Notes: generated by a model not told the origin, from the letters alone. 42,581 nt of DNA from Pseudomonadota bacterium (GCA_023443095.1 JAEZVV010000181.1:1-42581); one strand, 5' to 3'; positions 1 to 7,900 are shown, numbered from the stretch's first letter. Translations and numbers: made by a program.

Positions 1-863
1 GGCGTGCCAACCATGATCTCGTGCGCGGCGACCCGGCCCGAACCGTCCTTCTTCTTGAGCAGGGTCTGCGAGATCACGGCGACGATCGACTCGGACAACA
101 TCGCCCGCGTCATTTCCTTTTCCGCGGCCGGGAACACGTCGACGATGCGGTCGATGGTCTTGGCCGCCGACGAGGTGTGCAGGGTGCCGAACACCAGGTG
201 GCCGGTCTCGGCCGCGGTCAGCGCCAGACGGATCGTCTCGAGGTCGCGCAGTTCGCCCACCAGGACGATGTCCGGGTCCTCGCGCAGCGCCGAGCGCAGG
301 GCGTTCGAGAAACTCAACGTATGCGGACCGACCTCGCGCTGGTTGATCACACACTTGCGGCTCTCGTGCACGAACTCGATCGGGTCTTCGATCGTCAGCA
401 CGTGGCCGTAGAGGTTGTTGTTGATGTGGTCGATCATCGCCGCCAGCGTGGTCGACTTGCCCGAGCCGGTCGGCCCGGTCACCAGCACCAGCCCGCGCGG
501 CTTGCTGCAGAAGTCCTGGAAGCTGCGCGGCGCCTGCAGCTCCTCGAGCGACAGAACCCTCGACGGAATCGTGCGCAGGACCGCCGCGGCGCCGCGGTCC
601 TGGTTGAAGGCGTTAACGCGGAAACGCGCCAGGCCCGGCAGGTCGAACGAGAAGTCGACCTCGAGTATCTCGTCGTAATGCTTGCGCTGGGAGTCATTCA
701 TGATGTCGTAGATCATGGAATGGACTTCCTTGTGATCCAGCGGCGGCAGGTTGATGCGGCGGATGTCGCCGTGCACGCGGATCATGGGGGGCAAGCCTGC
801 CGACAGGTGCAGGTCGGACGCTTTGTTTTTGACGGAGAATGCGAGGAGTTCGGAGATGTCCAT
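1..863 (-). CDS. pilT: Twitching motility retraction ATPase PilT (3' end outside window)
   Basis: Hexameric cytoplasmic ATPase that depolymerises type IV pili. The minus strand starts with MDISELLAFSVKNKASDLHL at the ATG 863-861. It carries the Walker A GPTGSGKST, the Walker B region DIVLVGELRD and the histidine-box stretch GHLVFGTLHTSSA, all typical of PilT. About 287 residues are visible and the frame is still open at base 1, so the last 50-60 residues of a protein usually near 345 aa are missing. It is divergent from yggS-proC, an arrangement common in proteobacteria. The pilus parts encoded at 27-41 kb are plausible clients. PilU is a related alternative, but the N-terminus and the pilT-yggS-proC context favour PilT. 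Confidence 0.95.
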   Translation of the reverse strand, partial: MDISELLAFSVKNKASDLHLSAGLPPMIRVHGDIRRINLPPLDHKEVHSMIYDIMNDSQRKHYDEILEVDFSFDLPGLARFRVNAFNQDRGAAAVLRTIPSRVLSLEELQAPRSFQDFCSKPRGLVLVTGPTGSGKSTTLAAMIDHINNNLYGHVLTIEDPIEFVHESRKCVINQREVGPHTLSFSNALRSALREDPDIVLVGELRDLETIRLALTAAETGHLVFGTLHTSSAAKTIDRIVDVFPAAEKEMTRAMLSESIVAVISQTLLKKKDGSGRVAAHEIMVGT

Positions 864-968
864 CGTGCGGTACTGCCCGGTGTGGCGGGAGCTGACGGCG
901 CGCGAACAGTGCGCGCGATTGGCGGATCCTGCGCTAAGTAATGAAAGGCAAGAGGCTAACGGCCCATT

Positions 969-1676
969 ATGTCGATATTGAAAGAAGGCTTGCAAGCGCG
1001 CATTGACGCGGTGCGTGAGCGCATTACAACGGCGGCGCAGCGCGCCGGCCGCGACCCCGCCGCGATCCGCCTGCTGGCGGTGAGCAAGACGTTCCCCCCA
1101 AGCGCGGTCGAAGCCGCCGTGGCGGCGGGCCTCACGGCCTTTGGCGAGAACTACGCCCAGGAAGGCTGCGACAAGGTCGACGCGCTGCAGGCGACCCTGC
1201 CCGGTGCGCCGCTCGAGTGGCATTTCATCGGGCCGCTCCAGAGCAACAAGACCCGCGGCGTGGCCGAACGCTTCGACTGGGTGCAGTCGGTCGATCGCGA
1301 GCGCATCGCCCTGCGCCTGGCCGAGCAGCGACCGGCGTACCGGCCGCCGCTCAATGTCCTGCTCCAGGTCAACATCAGCGAGGAAGACAGCAAAAGCGGC
1401 CTGCTGCCGGGCGAGGTGTCGGCGCTCGCCGCGGTGGTCGCGGCGCAGCCGCAACTGCGCTTGCGCGGGCTGATGGCCATCCCCGAGCCCGCGACCGACC
1501 TGCAGCGCCAGCGTGAGCCCTTCGCCCGCATGCGCGAACTGTACGAACGCCTGCGCAGCGAGGGCTACGCGATCGACACCTTGTCGATGGGCATGAGCGG
1601 CGACCTCGACGCGGCTATCGCCGAAGGTGCAACCCTGGTGCGGGTGGGCACCGCGATTTTCGGAGGCAGGTCATGA
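969..1676 (+). CDS. yggS: PLP homeostasis protein, YggS/PROSC family
   Basis: Pyridoxal-5'-phosphate-binding protein of the alanine-racemase-like barrel fold. It buffers PLP and affects amino-acid homeostasis and has no firmly known catalytic reaction. The 235-aa length is normal. The PLP lysine lies in LLAVSKTFP (K40), followed by AFGENYAQEG, WHFIGPLQSNK and, near the C-terminus, LSMGMSGDLDAAI, all family signatures. The ATG at 969 precedes MSILKEGLQARIDAVRERI; a GAGG about 12 nt upstream is a weak ribosome site. Its stop overlaps the proC start as ATGA, so the two are translationally coupled. Confidence 0.95.
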   Translation: MSILKEGLQARIDAVRERITTAAQRAGRDPAAIRLLAVSKTFPPSAVEAAVAAGLTAFGENYAQEGCDKVDALQATLPGAPLEWHFIGPLQSNKTRGVAERFDWVQSVDRERIALRLAEQRPAYRPPLNVLLQVNISEEDSKSGLLPGEVSALAAVVAAQPQLRLRGLMAIPEPATDLQRQREPFARMRELYERLRSEGYAIDTLSMGMSGDLDAAIAEGATLVRVGTAIFGGRS

Positions 1677-2482
1677 AAGTGGGCTTCATCGGCGGCGGCA
1701 ACATGGCCACTGCATTGATCGGCGGCATGATCCGCGCCGGTTTCCCGGCGGCCGACATTGCCGTGCTCGAACCCAAGGAGAAGCGGCGGGAGGAACTCGC
1801 GGCCGGGCTGGGCGTGCTCACCCACGCCTGCGCCGGCGCCTGGGTGAGCGAGGTCGCCTTGCTGGTGCTCGCGGTCAAGCCGCAGCAGATGCACGAGGCG
1901 GTGGCCGCTTGCGCCGGCTTCGCGCGTTCGACCCCCTTGCTGTCGGTGGCTGCCGGCGTGCGCGCGCGCGACATTGCGCGCTGGGTCGGGCATGAGCAGG
2001 TGATCCGGGCCATGCCCAACACGCCAGCCCTGATCGGTGCCGGCATCACCGGCGTGGCCGCCCTGGCGGCGGTGCCGGACCCAAGCAAGGAGCTGGCCCG
2101 GCGCGTGCTCGAAGCCGCGGGCGAAGTGGTGTGGTTCGACGACGAAGCCCAGCTCGATGCGGTCACCGCGGTCTCCGGCAGCGGCCCGGCGTACGTCTTC
2201 CTGTTTATCGAGGCGCTCGAAGCCGCCGCCATCGCGCGCGGCCTGCCGCCCGACGAAGCGCGGCACCTGGCCATCGGCACGGTTACCGGCGCGGCCCAGC
2301 TCGCCGCCCAGTCGCATGACTCCCCCGCCGTGTTGCGCGAACGAGTCACTTCCAAGGGCGGCACCACCGCCGCTGCTCTCGCCGTGATGGAGGAAGCCGG
2401 TCTGCGCGAGATCATCTGCCGCGCCGTAGCCGCGGCCGACCGCCGTGCGACCGAGCTCGGCGACGAGTTCGGCGCAGCCTGA
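1673..2482 (+). CDS. proC: Pyrroline-5-carboxylate reductase
   Basis: Cytosolic last step of proline synthesis: 1-pyrroline-5-carboxylate plus NAD(P)H gives proline. The 269-aa protein starts with the Rossmann motif GFIGGGNMATALIGG. It carries the C-terminal P5CR signature region AVSGSGPAYVFLFIEALEAA and the ERVTSKGGTTAAAL segment. The ATG at 1673 overlaps the yggS stop by 4 nt and has a GGAGG-like site about 8 nt upstream. The operon ends at the strong hairpin at 2506-2542. Confidence 0.96.
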   Translation: MKVGFIGGGNMATALIGGMIRAGFPAADIAVLEPKEKRREELAAGLGVLTHACAGAWVSEVALLVLAVKPQQMHEAVAACAGFARSTPLLSVAAGVRARDIARWVGHEQVIRAMPNTPALIGAGITGVAALAAVPDPSKELARRVLEAAGEVVWFDDEAQLDAVTAVSGSGPAYVFLFIEALEAAAIARGLPPDEARHLAIGTVTGAAQLAAQSHDSPAVLRERVTSKGGTTAAALAVMEEAGLREIICRAVAAADRRATELGDEFGAA

Positions 2483-2505
2483 GCCTGCCCACGGCCGATC
2501 TGCAC

Positions 2506-2542
2506 CAACAAAAAGGGACGCCAGCGGCGTCCCTTTTTGTTG
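2506..2542 (+). terminator. Bidirectional intrinsic terminator between proC and dctP
   Basis: A perfect 17-bp stem, CAACAAAAAGGGACGCC paired with GGCGTCCCTTTTTGTTG, around an AGC loop. A-rich and T-rich tracts lie within the arms, so it reads as a terminator on both strands. It separates the convergent proC and dctP. Confidence 0.92.
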
Positions 2543-2555
2543 ACTCGGCCCGAGC

Positions 2556-3563
2556 TTATTTGCCCGAGCGGATCTTCGCGATTTCGGCCTGGGTCTCCTT
2601 GTAGAGATCCGGACCGATGTTGGCGACCGCCTTCTCGATCACCGGCTTGGCGGCGTCGCGCATGCGGGCCATTTCGGCGGGCGCCACTTCGTTGATCACC
2701 ATGCCCTTGGCCTTGAGGTCGCCCACGGCCTTGGCGGCTTCGGCGCGGGTGTCCTTGCGCTCGTAGTCGCGCGCGGCCTCGGCCGCCTTGATGATGATGG
2801 CGCGTTCGTCCTTCGACAGGCCGTCCCACCACTTCTTGCTGACCGTCATGATCCACGGCGCGTAAACGTGGTTGGTGACCGACAGGTACTTCTGAACTTC
2901 GTAGAACTTGGACGACAGAATGGTGTTGAAGGGGTTCTCCTGGCCGTCAACCGCCTTGGTCTCGAGCGCGGGGAAGAGCTCGGGGAAAGGCAGCGGAATC
3001 GCGTTGGCGCCCAGCACCTGGAAGGTCTCGAGGTAGACCGGGTTCTGCATCACGCGCAGCTTGACACCGGCGAAGTCCTCCATCTTGGTGATGGGGCGCT
3101 TCGAGTTGGTCATGTTGCGGAAGCCGTTTTCCCAGTAGACCAGACCGACCAGGCCCTTGTCTTCGAGCTTGTTCATGACCTTGCGGCCGATCGGGCCGTC
3201 GAGCACCTTGTCGGCTTCGGCCGCGCTCGAGAACAGGAAGGGGATGTCCCACAGCCCCATTTCCTTGGTCATGCCGACCAGGGTGGCGGTCGAGCCGACC
3301 ATCATCTCCTGCGCGCCGCCGGCCAGGGCCTGCTGCATCTGCACGTCGGGGCCGAGCGCCGCGGCCGGGAAGGCGCGCACCACCATCTTGCCACCCGAGA
3401 GCTTCTTCACTTCCTGGGCGAAGAAGTTGACGGCGCGGCCCTGGTTGCTTTGCTCGTTGAGGCCGTAGCCGAAACGGATCAGGCGCGGTTGCACCTGGGC
3501 CATGGCTTGGCCGGCGAGCATGGTGCCAATCACGGCAGCCAGCATCAGGCGGATGAGTTTCAT
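2556..3563 (-). CDS. dctP: TRAP transporter periplasmic solute receptor, DctP family
   Basis: Periplasmic binding protein that captures a carboxylate and delivers it to the TRAP permease. 335 aa with a clear Sec signal peptide, MKLIRLMLAAVIGTMLAGQA, likely cleaved after AMA (residue 23). The family binding arginine sits in FAGVKLRVMQNP (R170) and the ENPFNTI segment follows. It is the last gene of gntK-dctQ-dctM-dctP, 52 nt after dctM, with the ribosome site CAGGAG ahead of the ATG. A perfect 14-bp palindrome in that gap (3583-3596) may stabilise the dctP transcript. Neighbouring gntK and a GntR-like regulator suggest gluconate or a related sugar acid as substrate; this is inference. Confidence 0.9.
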   Translation of the reverse strand: MKLIRLMLAAVIGTMLAGQAMAQVQPRLIRFGYGLNEQSNQGRAVNFFAQEVKKLSGGKMVVRAFPAAALGPDVQMQQALAGGAQEMMVGSTATLVGMTKEMGLWDIPFLFSSAAEADKVLDGPIGRKVMNKLEDKGLVGLVYWENGFRNMTNSKRPITKMEDFAGVKLRVMQNPVYLETFQVLGANAIPLPFPELFPALETKAVDGQENPFNTILSSKFYEVQKYLSVTNHVYAPWIMTVSKKWWDGLSKDERAIIIKAAEAARDYERKDTRAEAAKAVGDLKAKGMVINEVAPAEMARMRDAAKPVIEKAVANIGPDLYKETQAEIAKIRSGK

Positions 3564-3582
3564 CAGGTTCTCCTGGGGGAAC

Positions 3583-3596
3583 GGCGCTCGAGCGCC
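3583..3596. repeat. 14-bp perfect palindrome in the dctM-dctP gap
   Basis: GGCGCTCGAGCGCC reads the same on both strands. On the transcribed (minus) strand it lies 20 nt before the dctP start and is not followed by a T-run, so it is not an intrinsic terminator. A stabilising hairpin that raises receptor mRNA over permease mRNA is plausible. Confidence 0.6.
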
Positions 3597-3615
3597 TTCA
3601 AAAAAACGGGGCCGT

Positions 3616-4905
3616 TCAACGCATCAGTTTGACGGGCACCGTCACGATTTCGGGGAAGACCACCAGCACGGCCATCAGGATGATGTAGCCCAGCAGGTAG
3701 GGGTTGACGCCACGCACAACCTGGCCGAGCGGCATGCGTCCGACGCCGGCCACGACGTTCAGCACGGTACCCACCGGCGGCGTGATCAGGCCGATGGCGC
3801 CGTTCAAAATGAACATGAGACCGAAGTAGACCGGGTCGATGTTGGCCTTGACCGCGATCGGCAGCAGCACCGGAGCAAAGATCAGGATGGTCGGCGTGAG
3901 ATCGAGCGCCGTGCCCACCAGCACCAGTAGCACCATCATCGCCGCCATCAGGACGCGCGGGTTGTCGACCAGCGGCCCGAGCCAGCCGGTCAGCGTGGTC
4001 GGCAGATCCGCCAGAGTGACCATGTACGAGGTCACGGCGGCACCGGCAGCAAGGAAGAGCACCACCGCCGTGGTCTTGGCCGAGCGCCTCAGCACCACGC
4101 CTATCGTCTCCCAGGTGATCGAGCGATAGACAAAAGCCGAGATCGCCATCGCGTAGACCGCGGCCACCACCGCCGCCTCGGTCGGGGTGAAGACCCCGCT
4201 TTTCATGCCGCCGATGATCACGACCGGCATCATCAAGGCCCAGAAGGCGCTGCCAGTGGCCTTGAGCCGCGCCGTCAACGGCAGCTTGTCGCCCGCGGGC
4301 AGCTGCAGCGAGCGCATCTGGATGCGCCAGGCAAAAATCAGCACCATGCCCATCAGCAGGCCGGGCACGATGCCCGACAGGAAGAGCTGGGTGATCGAGG
4401 TGTTGGTGGTCACGCCGTAGATCACGAAGGGCATCGAGGGCGGAATGATGGGCGCGATGATGCCGCCAGCGGCGAGCAGGCCGGCCGAAGTGGCAAGCGG
4501 ATAGCCCTGCTGGCGCATCATGGGCAGAAGAATCGTGGCAAGGGCGGCCGTGTCGGCGATCGCCGACCCCGACATCGAGGCCATCAGGATTGCGGCGCCG
4601 ACCGCCACGTAGCCCAGACCGCCGCGGATATGGCCGACCCAGGCCTGGGCCAGTTCGATGATGCGGCGCGAGAGCCCGCCCGCGTTCATCAGTTCGCCGG
4701 CAAGAATGAAAAACGGAACGGCGAGCAGGGGGAAGGAATCGACCCCGCCGACCAGGTTCTGGGCAAACAGCTGCGTGTCCCAGAAACCCAGGATCCACGC
4801 CATCGCGGCGCCGGTAAGGATGAGCGAAAACGCGATCGGCACGCCCAGGCCCATCAGGCCGAGCATGACGACGATAAAAGCGATCGCGGCGGGTCCTTCA
4901 TTCAT
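3616..4905 (-). CDS. dctM: TRAP transporter large permease, DctM family
   Basis: Inner-membrane sodium-coupled permease subunit of a TRAP transporter. 429 aa, hydrophobic throughout with about 12 membrane helices. The N-terminus carries GLGVPIAFSLILTGAAMA, then FPLLAVPFFILAGELMNAGG and the conserved GSAIADTAAL segment, all DctM signatures. A GTG at 4911 is possible, but the GGAGG sits 6 nt from the ATG at 4905, which is preferred; the gene then overlaps dctQ by 8 nt. It pairs with DctQ and DctP. Confidence 0.93.
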   Translation of the reverse strand: MNEGPAAIAFIVVMLGLMGLGVPIAFSLILTGAAMAWILGFWDTQLFAQNLVGGVDSFPLLAVPFFILAGELMNAGGLSRRIIELAQAWVGHIRGGLGYVAVGAAILMASMSGSAIADTAALATILLPMMRQQGYPLATSAGLLAAGGIIAPIIPPSMPFVIYGVTTNTSITQLFLSGIVPGLLMGMVLIFAWRIQMRSLQLPAGDKLPLTARLKATGSAFWALMMPVVIIGGMKSGVFTPTEAAVVAAVYAMAISAFVYRSITWETIGVVLRRSAKTTAVVLFLAAGAAVTSYMVTLADLPTTLTGWLGPLVDNPRVLMAAMMVLLVLVGTALDLTPTILIFAPVLLPIAVKANIDPVYFGLMFILNGAIGLITPPVGTVLNVVAGVGRMPLGQVVRGVNPYLLGYIILMAVLVVFPEIVTVPVKLMR

Positions 4906-5401
4906 AGTCACCCTCCGGGATCTCGTGGCCGACGATCAGCGCCCGGCGGCGCACGATGTCGATGGCGGCGGCGATGCCGATGCAGATCGAGCTCAGCAAC
5001 GCAGGCAGGGGCAACAAGGCCATCGGATAACCCAAGACCACGCTCTTGCTGGCAAAGCCGATCACCACTTGCTGCCAAGCGCCCCAGCCGACCAGCACGC
5101 AAGCGAGCAGGACGGCGACGTGGACCAGCTGGGTCGCGATCAGCAACTTGACGCCCTTGAACCGCGCCAGCAAGCCGAGGAAAGCCATCTGCTCGCCGCG
5201 CGGGTAGGCCACGGTGGCGCCGATGAAAACCATCCAGACAAACAGCAGGCGCGACAGTTCTTCGGCCGAGGCGATCCCGGTGCCAAAACCGTAACGCAAC
5301 ACCACATTGGCAAAAACCAGCACGACCATGATGGCAAGCGCGACAGCCATCAGCCAGTCGGCCGCGCGCATCCAGCGCGGCTCAGCGAGAGGGGAGTTCA
5401 C
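4898..5401 (-). CDS. dctQ: TRAP transporter small permease, DctQ family
   Basis: Small membrane subunit that helps form the TRAP permease. 167 aa with four predicted helices (for example LMAVALAIMVVLVFANVVLR near the start) and the family motif EELSRLLFVWMVFIGA. The start is GTG at 5401, overlapping the gntK stop as GTGA, with GGAG 7 nt upstream. The order Q-M-P after gntK differs from the more common P-Q-M order. Confidence 0.92.
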   Translation of the reverse strand: MNSPLAEPRWMRAADWLMAVALAIMVVLVFANVVLRYGFGTGIASAEELSRLLFVWMVFIGATVAYPRGEQMAFLGLLARFKGVKLLIATQLVHVAVLLACVLVGWGAWQQVVIGFASKSVVLGYPMALLPLPALLSSICIGIAAAIDIVRRRALIVGHEIPEGDYE

Positions 5402-5934
5402 CGGGGGGCTCCGGTCAGGCGCAGGCGCGCCGACAGTGCGGTTTCAGCGGCGACGACCACCGCCGGCAGCGGCAGAGTGGCGTCGATCGTGATGACATCG
5501 TGCTCGGCGTCGGGCCGCTCGAGCGTGGCGAGCTGGCTCTCGACCAGGGAAGCCGGCATGAAATGCCCGGGGCGGGCGAAGACTCGCGCCGCGGCCACGG
5601 GCGCCGGCGCGTCGAGAAATACGAAGGTGATCCGTTCGCCGATGCTCGCGCGCAGGCGCTGGCGGTAGACCGCACGCAAGGCGGAACAGGCGATGACGCA
5701 GCCGCCACGGTGACGGCCGGCTTCGGCACCAAGCGCGTCGAGCCAGCCCCAGCGGTCGTCGTCGACCAGAGGCTGGCCGGACTTCATCTTGGCCACGTTG
5801 GCCGGCGGATGGAACGCGTCACCCTCAACATAGTCGAGCGAAAGCCGCGCAGCAATCTCTCGGGCGACTTCGGTTTTCCCCGATCCTGCTACGCCCATCA
5901 CCACGACCACTGCCGAATCGCGAACCACGGACAT
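5398..5934 (-). CDS. gntK: Gluconokinase, GntK type
   Basis: Phosphorylates D-gluconate to 6-phosphogluconate, feeding the Entner-Doudoroff or pentose phosphate pathway. 178 aa, the usual size for thermoresistant-type gluconokinase. The P-loop GVAGSGKT is at residues 14-21, followed by EGDAFHPPANVAKMKSGQPL, DDDRWGWLDAL, ACSALRAVYRQRLR and GHFMPASLVESQ, all matching E. coli GntK. It opens the gntK-dctQMP operon and is divergent from a GntR-like repressor. The predicted -10 box ends only 6 nt before the ATG, so the mRNA may be leaderless. Confidence 0.95.
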   Translation of the reverse strand: MSVVRDSAVVVVMGVAGSGKTEVAREIAARLSLDYVEGDAFHPPANVAKMKSGQPLVDDDRWGWLDALGAEAGRHRGGCVIACSALRAVYRQRLRASIGERITFVFLDAPAPVAAARVFARPGHFMPASLVESQLATLERPDAEHDVITIDATLPLPAVVVAAETALSARLRLTGAPR

Positions 5935-5956
5935 CGTCGAATGTTAGCGCTATCAT
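5928..5956 (+). promoter_or_regulatory. Predicted promoter of the GntR-like regulator
   Basis: On the plus strand: -35 CGGACA (5928-5933, 4 of 6), a 17-bp spacer, then -10 TATCAT (5951-5956, 5 of 6). The expected start near 5963 gives a 20-nt leader with GAGAGG ahead of the GTG at 5983. The -10 is the other half of the operator, so one bound repressor would block both promoters. Confidence 0.5.
5941..5956. promoter_or_regulatory. GntR-type palindromic operator O1
   Basis: ATGTTAGCGCTATCAT is a 16-bp palindrome with one mismatched pair. It fits the ATGTTA-N4-TAACAT pattern known for E. coli GntR/IdnR operators at 11 of 12 fixed positions. It covers both predicted -10 boxes of the divergent gntK operon and the regulator gene. 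Confidence 0.75.
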
Positions 5957-5969
5957 TGTTCAAGGACAA
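5941..5969 (-). promoter_or_regulatory. Predicted gntK-dctQMP promoter
   Basis: Reading on the minus strand: -35 TTGTCC (5969-5964), a 17-bp spacer, then -10 TAACAT (5946-5941); each hexamer matches 4 of 6 consensus bases. The -10 is one half-site of the palindromic operator. The expected transcript start falls on or next to the gntK ATG at 5934. Confidence 0.5.
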
Positions 5970-5982
5970 TTCGAGAGGCGCT

Positions 5983-7035
5983 GTGCCAGCTCGTCCCATT
6001 TCCGACAATTCGAGTTCCTCCCCAGGAAACCGAAGCAAACCGCGCCGAAAGACGCTCAGCGACGTCGCTTCGGCCGTCGGTGTTAGCGCTATCACCATTT
6101 CTCGCGCACTCCATCGTCCGGAACTCGTCCAACCGGAACTGCGTTCCCGCATTCTCGACGCGGTGGCGGCGCTTGACTACGTGCCCGACCCCGCCGCCCG
6201 CGCGCTCGCCTCGCGCCGCTCGCCTACGGTAGTGGCGCTCGTGCCTTCCTTGGCCAATGCCGTCTTCGTCGATTTGCTCGAATCGGTTCAGGCAGCCTGC
6301 GACAGCGCCGGCCTGCAGTTGCTGATCGGCAACACCCACTACCGCGCGGCCGACGAGGAAAGGTTGCTGCGCTCGCATCTGGCCGCCGCTCCCAGCGGCC
6401 TGCTTCTGGCCGGTTTCGAACGCACGCCCACGGCGGCCCGCCTGCTTGCCGAGACCACCACACCCGTGGTCTACATGATGGACCTGGCGCCGGCGCCCAA
6501 CCTCCACAGCGTCGGATTGGACCAACGTGCAGCGGCACGCGCCCTGGTCGACGCCCTGAGCGCGCGCGGACGCGAGCGGATCGGTTTTGTCGGCGCTCAG
6601 CTCGACCGCCGCACGATCGAACGGGCCGAAGGCTGGCGCAGCGCCGCCATCGAAGCCGGCCACTGGTCACCGGCGCGCGAGATCCTCTCGCCCGAACCGT
6701 CCTCACCGGCGCTCGGCGCTCAACTCCTTGATCGCCTGCTCGCGGCCGCCCCCGACACCGACGCGATTTTCTTCGGCAACGACGACCTTGCCGCCGGCGC
6801 CTTGGCGCGCGCGCGTGCGCTCGGCATTGCCGTGCCGGAACAGCTGGCGATCGCCGGCTTCAACGATCTGCCGTTTGCTGCCTGGCTGTCGCCCACGCTC
6901 ACCACTGTCAGGACGCCACGCGCCGAAATCGGCCGCCGCGCGGCCGAACGACTGCTGGCCCTGATCCGTGGCGAAACGGTCGAAGCCCGATCCGAAAACC
7001 TCGGGTTCGAGGTGATGCTGAGAGAGAGCGCCTGA
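5983..7035 (+). CDS. gntR: LacI/GalR-family regulator, GntR-like gluconate repressor
   Basis: Predicted DNA-binding repressor of the adjacent gluconokinase and TRAP genes. The N-terminal helix-turn-helix is TLSDVASAVGVSAITISRAL (residues 24-43) with the hinge DYVPDPAARALASRRSPTVV. A periplasmic-binding-like sensor domain follows, with FFGNDDLAAGALARARALGI and AIAGFNDLPFA near the end. The GTG at 5983 (350 aa, GAGAGG 4 nt upstream) is preferred over the in-frame ATG at 5941, which lies inside the operator 6 nt from the divergent gntK start. Inducer is inferred to be gluconate or 6-phosphogluconate. It ends directly against ubiA. Confidence 0.85.
   Translation: MPARPISDNSSSSPGNRSKPRRKTLSDVASAVGVSAITISRALHRPELVQPELRSRILDAVAALDYVPDPAARALASRRSPTVVALVPSLANAVFVDLLESVQAACDSAGLQLLIGNTHYRAADEERLLRSHLAAAPSGLLLAGFERTPTAARLLAETTTPVVYMMDLAPAPNLHSVGLDQRAAARALVDALSARGRERIGFVGAQLDRRTIERAEGWRSAAIEAGHWSPAREILSPEPSSPALGAQLLDRLLAAAPDTDAIFFGNDDLAAGALARARALGIAVPEQLAIAGFNDLPFAAWLSPTLTTVRTPRAEIGRRAAERLLALIRGETVEARSENLGFEVMLRESA
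6081..6094. promoter_or_regulatory. Intragenic operator candidate O2 in the regulator's HTH codons
   Basis: The 14-mer TGTTAGCGCTATCA is an exact copy of the operator core at 5942-5955, 139 bp downstream. It encodes part of GVSAIT in the recognition helix region. It could be an auxiliary operator for DNA looping; binding is not shown by sequence. Confidence 0.5.
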
Positions 7036-7890
7036 TCAGGCGAAGGCGTAGTCGGCGACGATGCCGGCGAAAACCGCAAGCCCGACCCAGTTGTTGTGGC
7101 GAAAAGCGCGAAAGCAGCCAGCCCGCGCGCGGTCTCGGATCCAGCGGTAATGCACCACGGTCAGGCAGGCGGCGGCAGACAGCCCCAGCCAGAACGGCCA
7201 GCCCGCCCCCAGTTCCAGCCCCACCACCGCCATGATCGCCAGGAACGCCGCGTAACACGCCATGATGATCGCCACATCGGCGCGGCCGAAAAATACGGCG
7301 GAGGATTGCACGCCGAGCCGGATGTCGTCGTCACGATCGACCATCGCATATTCCGTGTCGTAGGCGACCACCCAGAACAGATTGGCAATAAACATCAGCC
7401 AACCCAGCGGCGGCACCGCGCCCAGCACGGCGGCAAAAGCCATCGGAATGCCAAAGGAAAAGGCCACGCCGAGGTAGAGCTGAGGGATAGGGAAAAAACG
7501 CTTGAAAAGCGGGTAGGTCGCCGACACGGCCAGCGCCACCAGCGCCAGGCGCAGCGTCGGAGCGTTGAGCGGAATCAGCAGCAGCGCGGCGGCGGCGGCC
7601 ATCACGCCCGCCACGGCGATGGCCTCGCCGCGGGCGAGTGCCCCGGTGGCCACCACGCGCTCCCGGGTCCGTTCGACGTGGGCGTCGAACTCGGCATCGG
7701 CCGCGTCGTTGACCGCGCAACCGGCCGAGCGCATCAGGAAAGTGCCGGCCAGGAAGATCAGGACCAGGCCAAGGCTGGGCCGGCCGTCAGCGGCGATCCA
7801 CAAGGCGCCCAGGGTCGGCCATAGCAGAAGAAAGGTGCCTACCGGTTTGTCGAACCGGATCAGGCGGGCATAAAGACTGATCTTGAGCAA
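7036..7890 (-). CDS. ubiA: 4-hydroxybenzoate polyprenyltransferase
   Basis: Integral membrane prenyltransferase that joins the polyprenyl tail to 4-hydroxybenzoate in ubiquinone synthesis. 284 aa with many membrane helices. The first Asp-rich motif is NDAADAEFD (residues 61-69) and the second is DTEYAMVDRDDD (178-189); both bind the Mg-diphosphate. The opening RLIRFDKPVGTFLLLWPTLGALW matches UbiA. The only start I can find is TTG at 7890; no ATG or GTG fits the usual N-terminus. Its stop abuts the gntR stop with no gap (shared TGATCA). A 16-bp palindrome lies 10 nt upstream of the start. Confidence 0.93.
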   Translation of the reverse strand: MLKISLYARLIRFDKPVGTFLLLWPTLGALWIAADGRPSLGLVLIFLAGTFLMRSAGCAVNDAADAEFDAHVERTRERVVATGALARGEAIAVAGVMAAAAALLLIPLNAPTLRLALVALAVSATYPLFKRFFPIPQLYLGVAFSFGIPMAFAAVLGAVPPLGWLMFIANLFWVVAYDTEYAMVDRDDDIRLGVQSSAVFFGRADVAIIMACYAAFLAIMAVVGLELGAGWPFWLGLSAAACLTVVHYRWIRDRARAGCFRAFRHNNWVGLAVFAGIVADYAFA

Positions 7891-7900
7891 GACGAACGGA

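Noticed and set aside
5500..5982. Longer N-terminus for the GntR-like regulator
   Set aside because: The frame is open upstream but overlaps gntK on the other strand, and the ATG at 5941 lies in the operator; GTG 5983 has a ribosome site and a predicted promoter at the correct distance.
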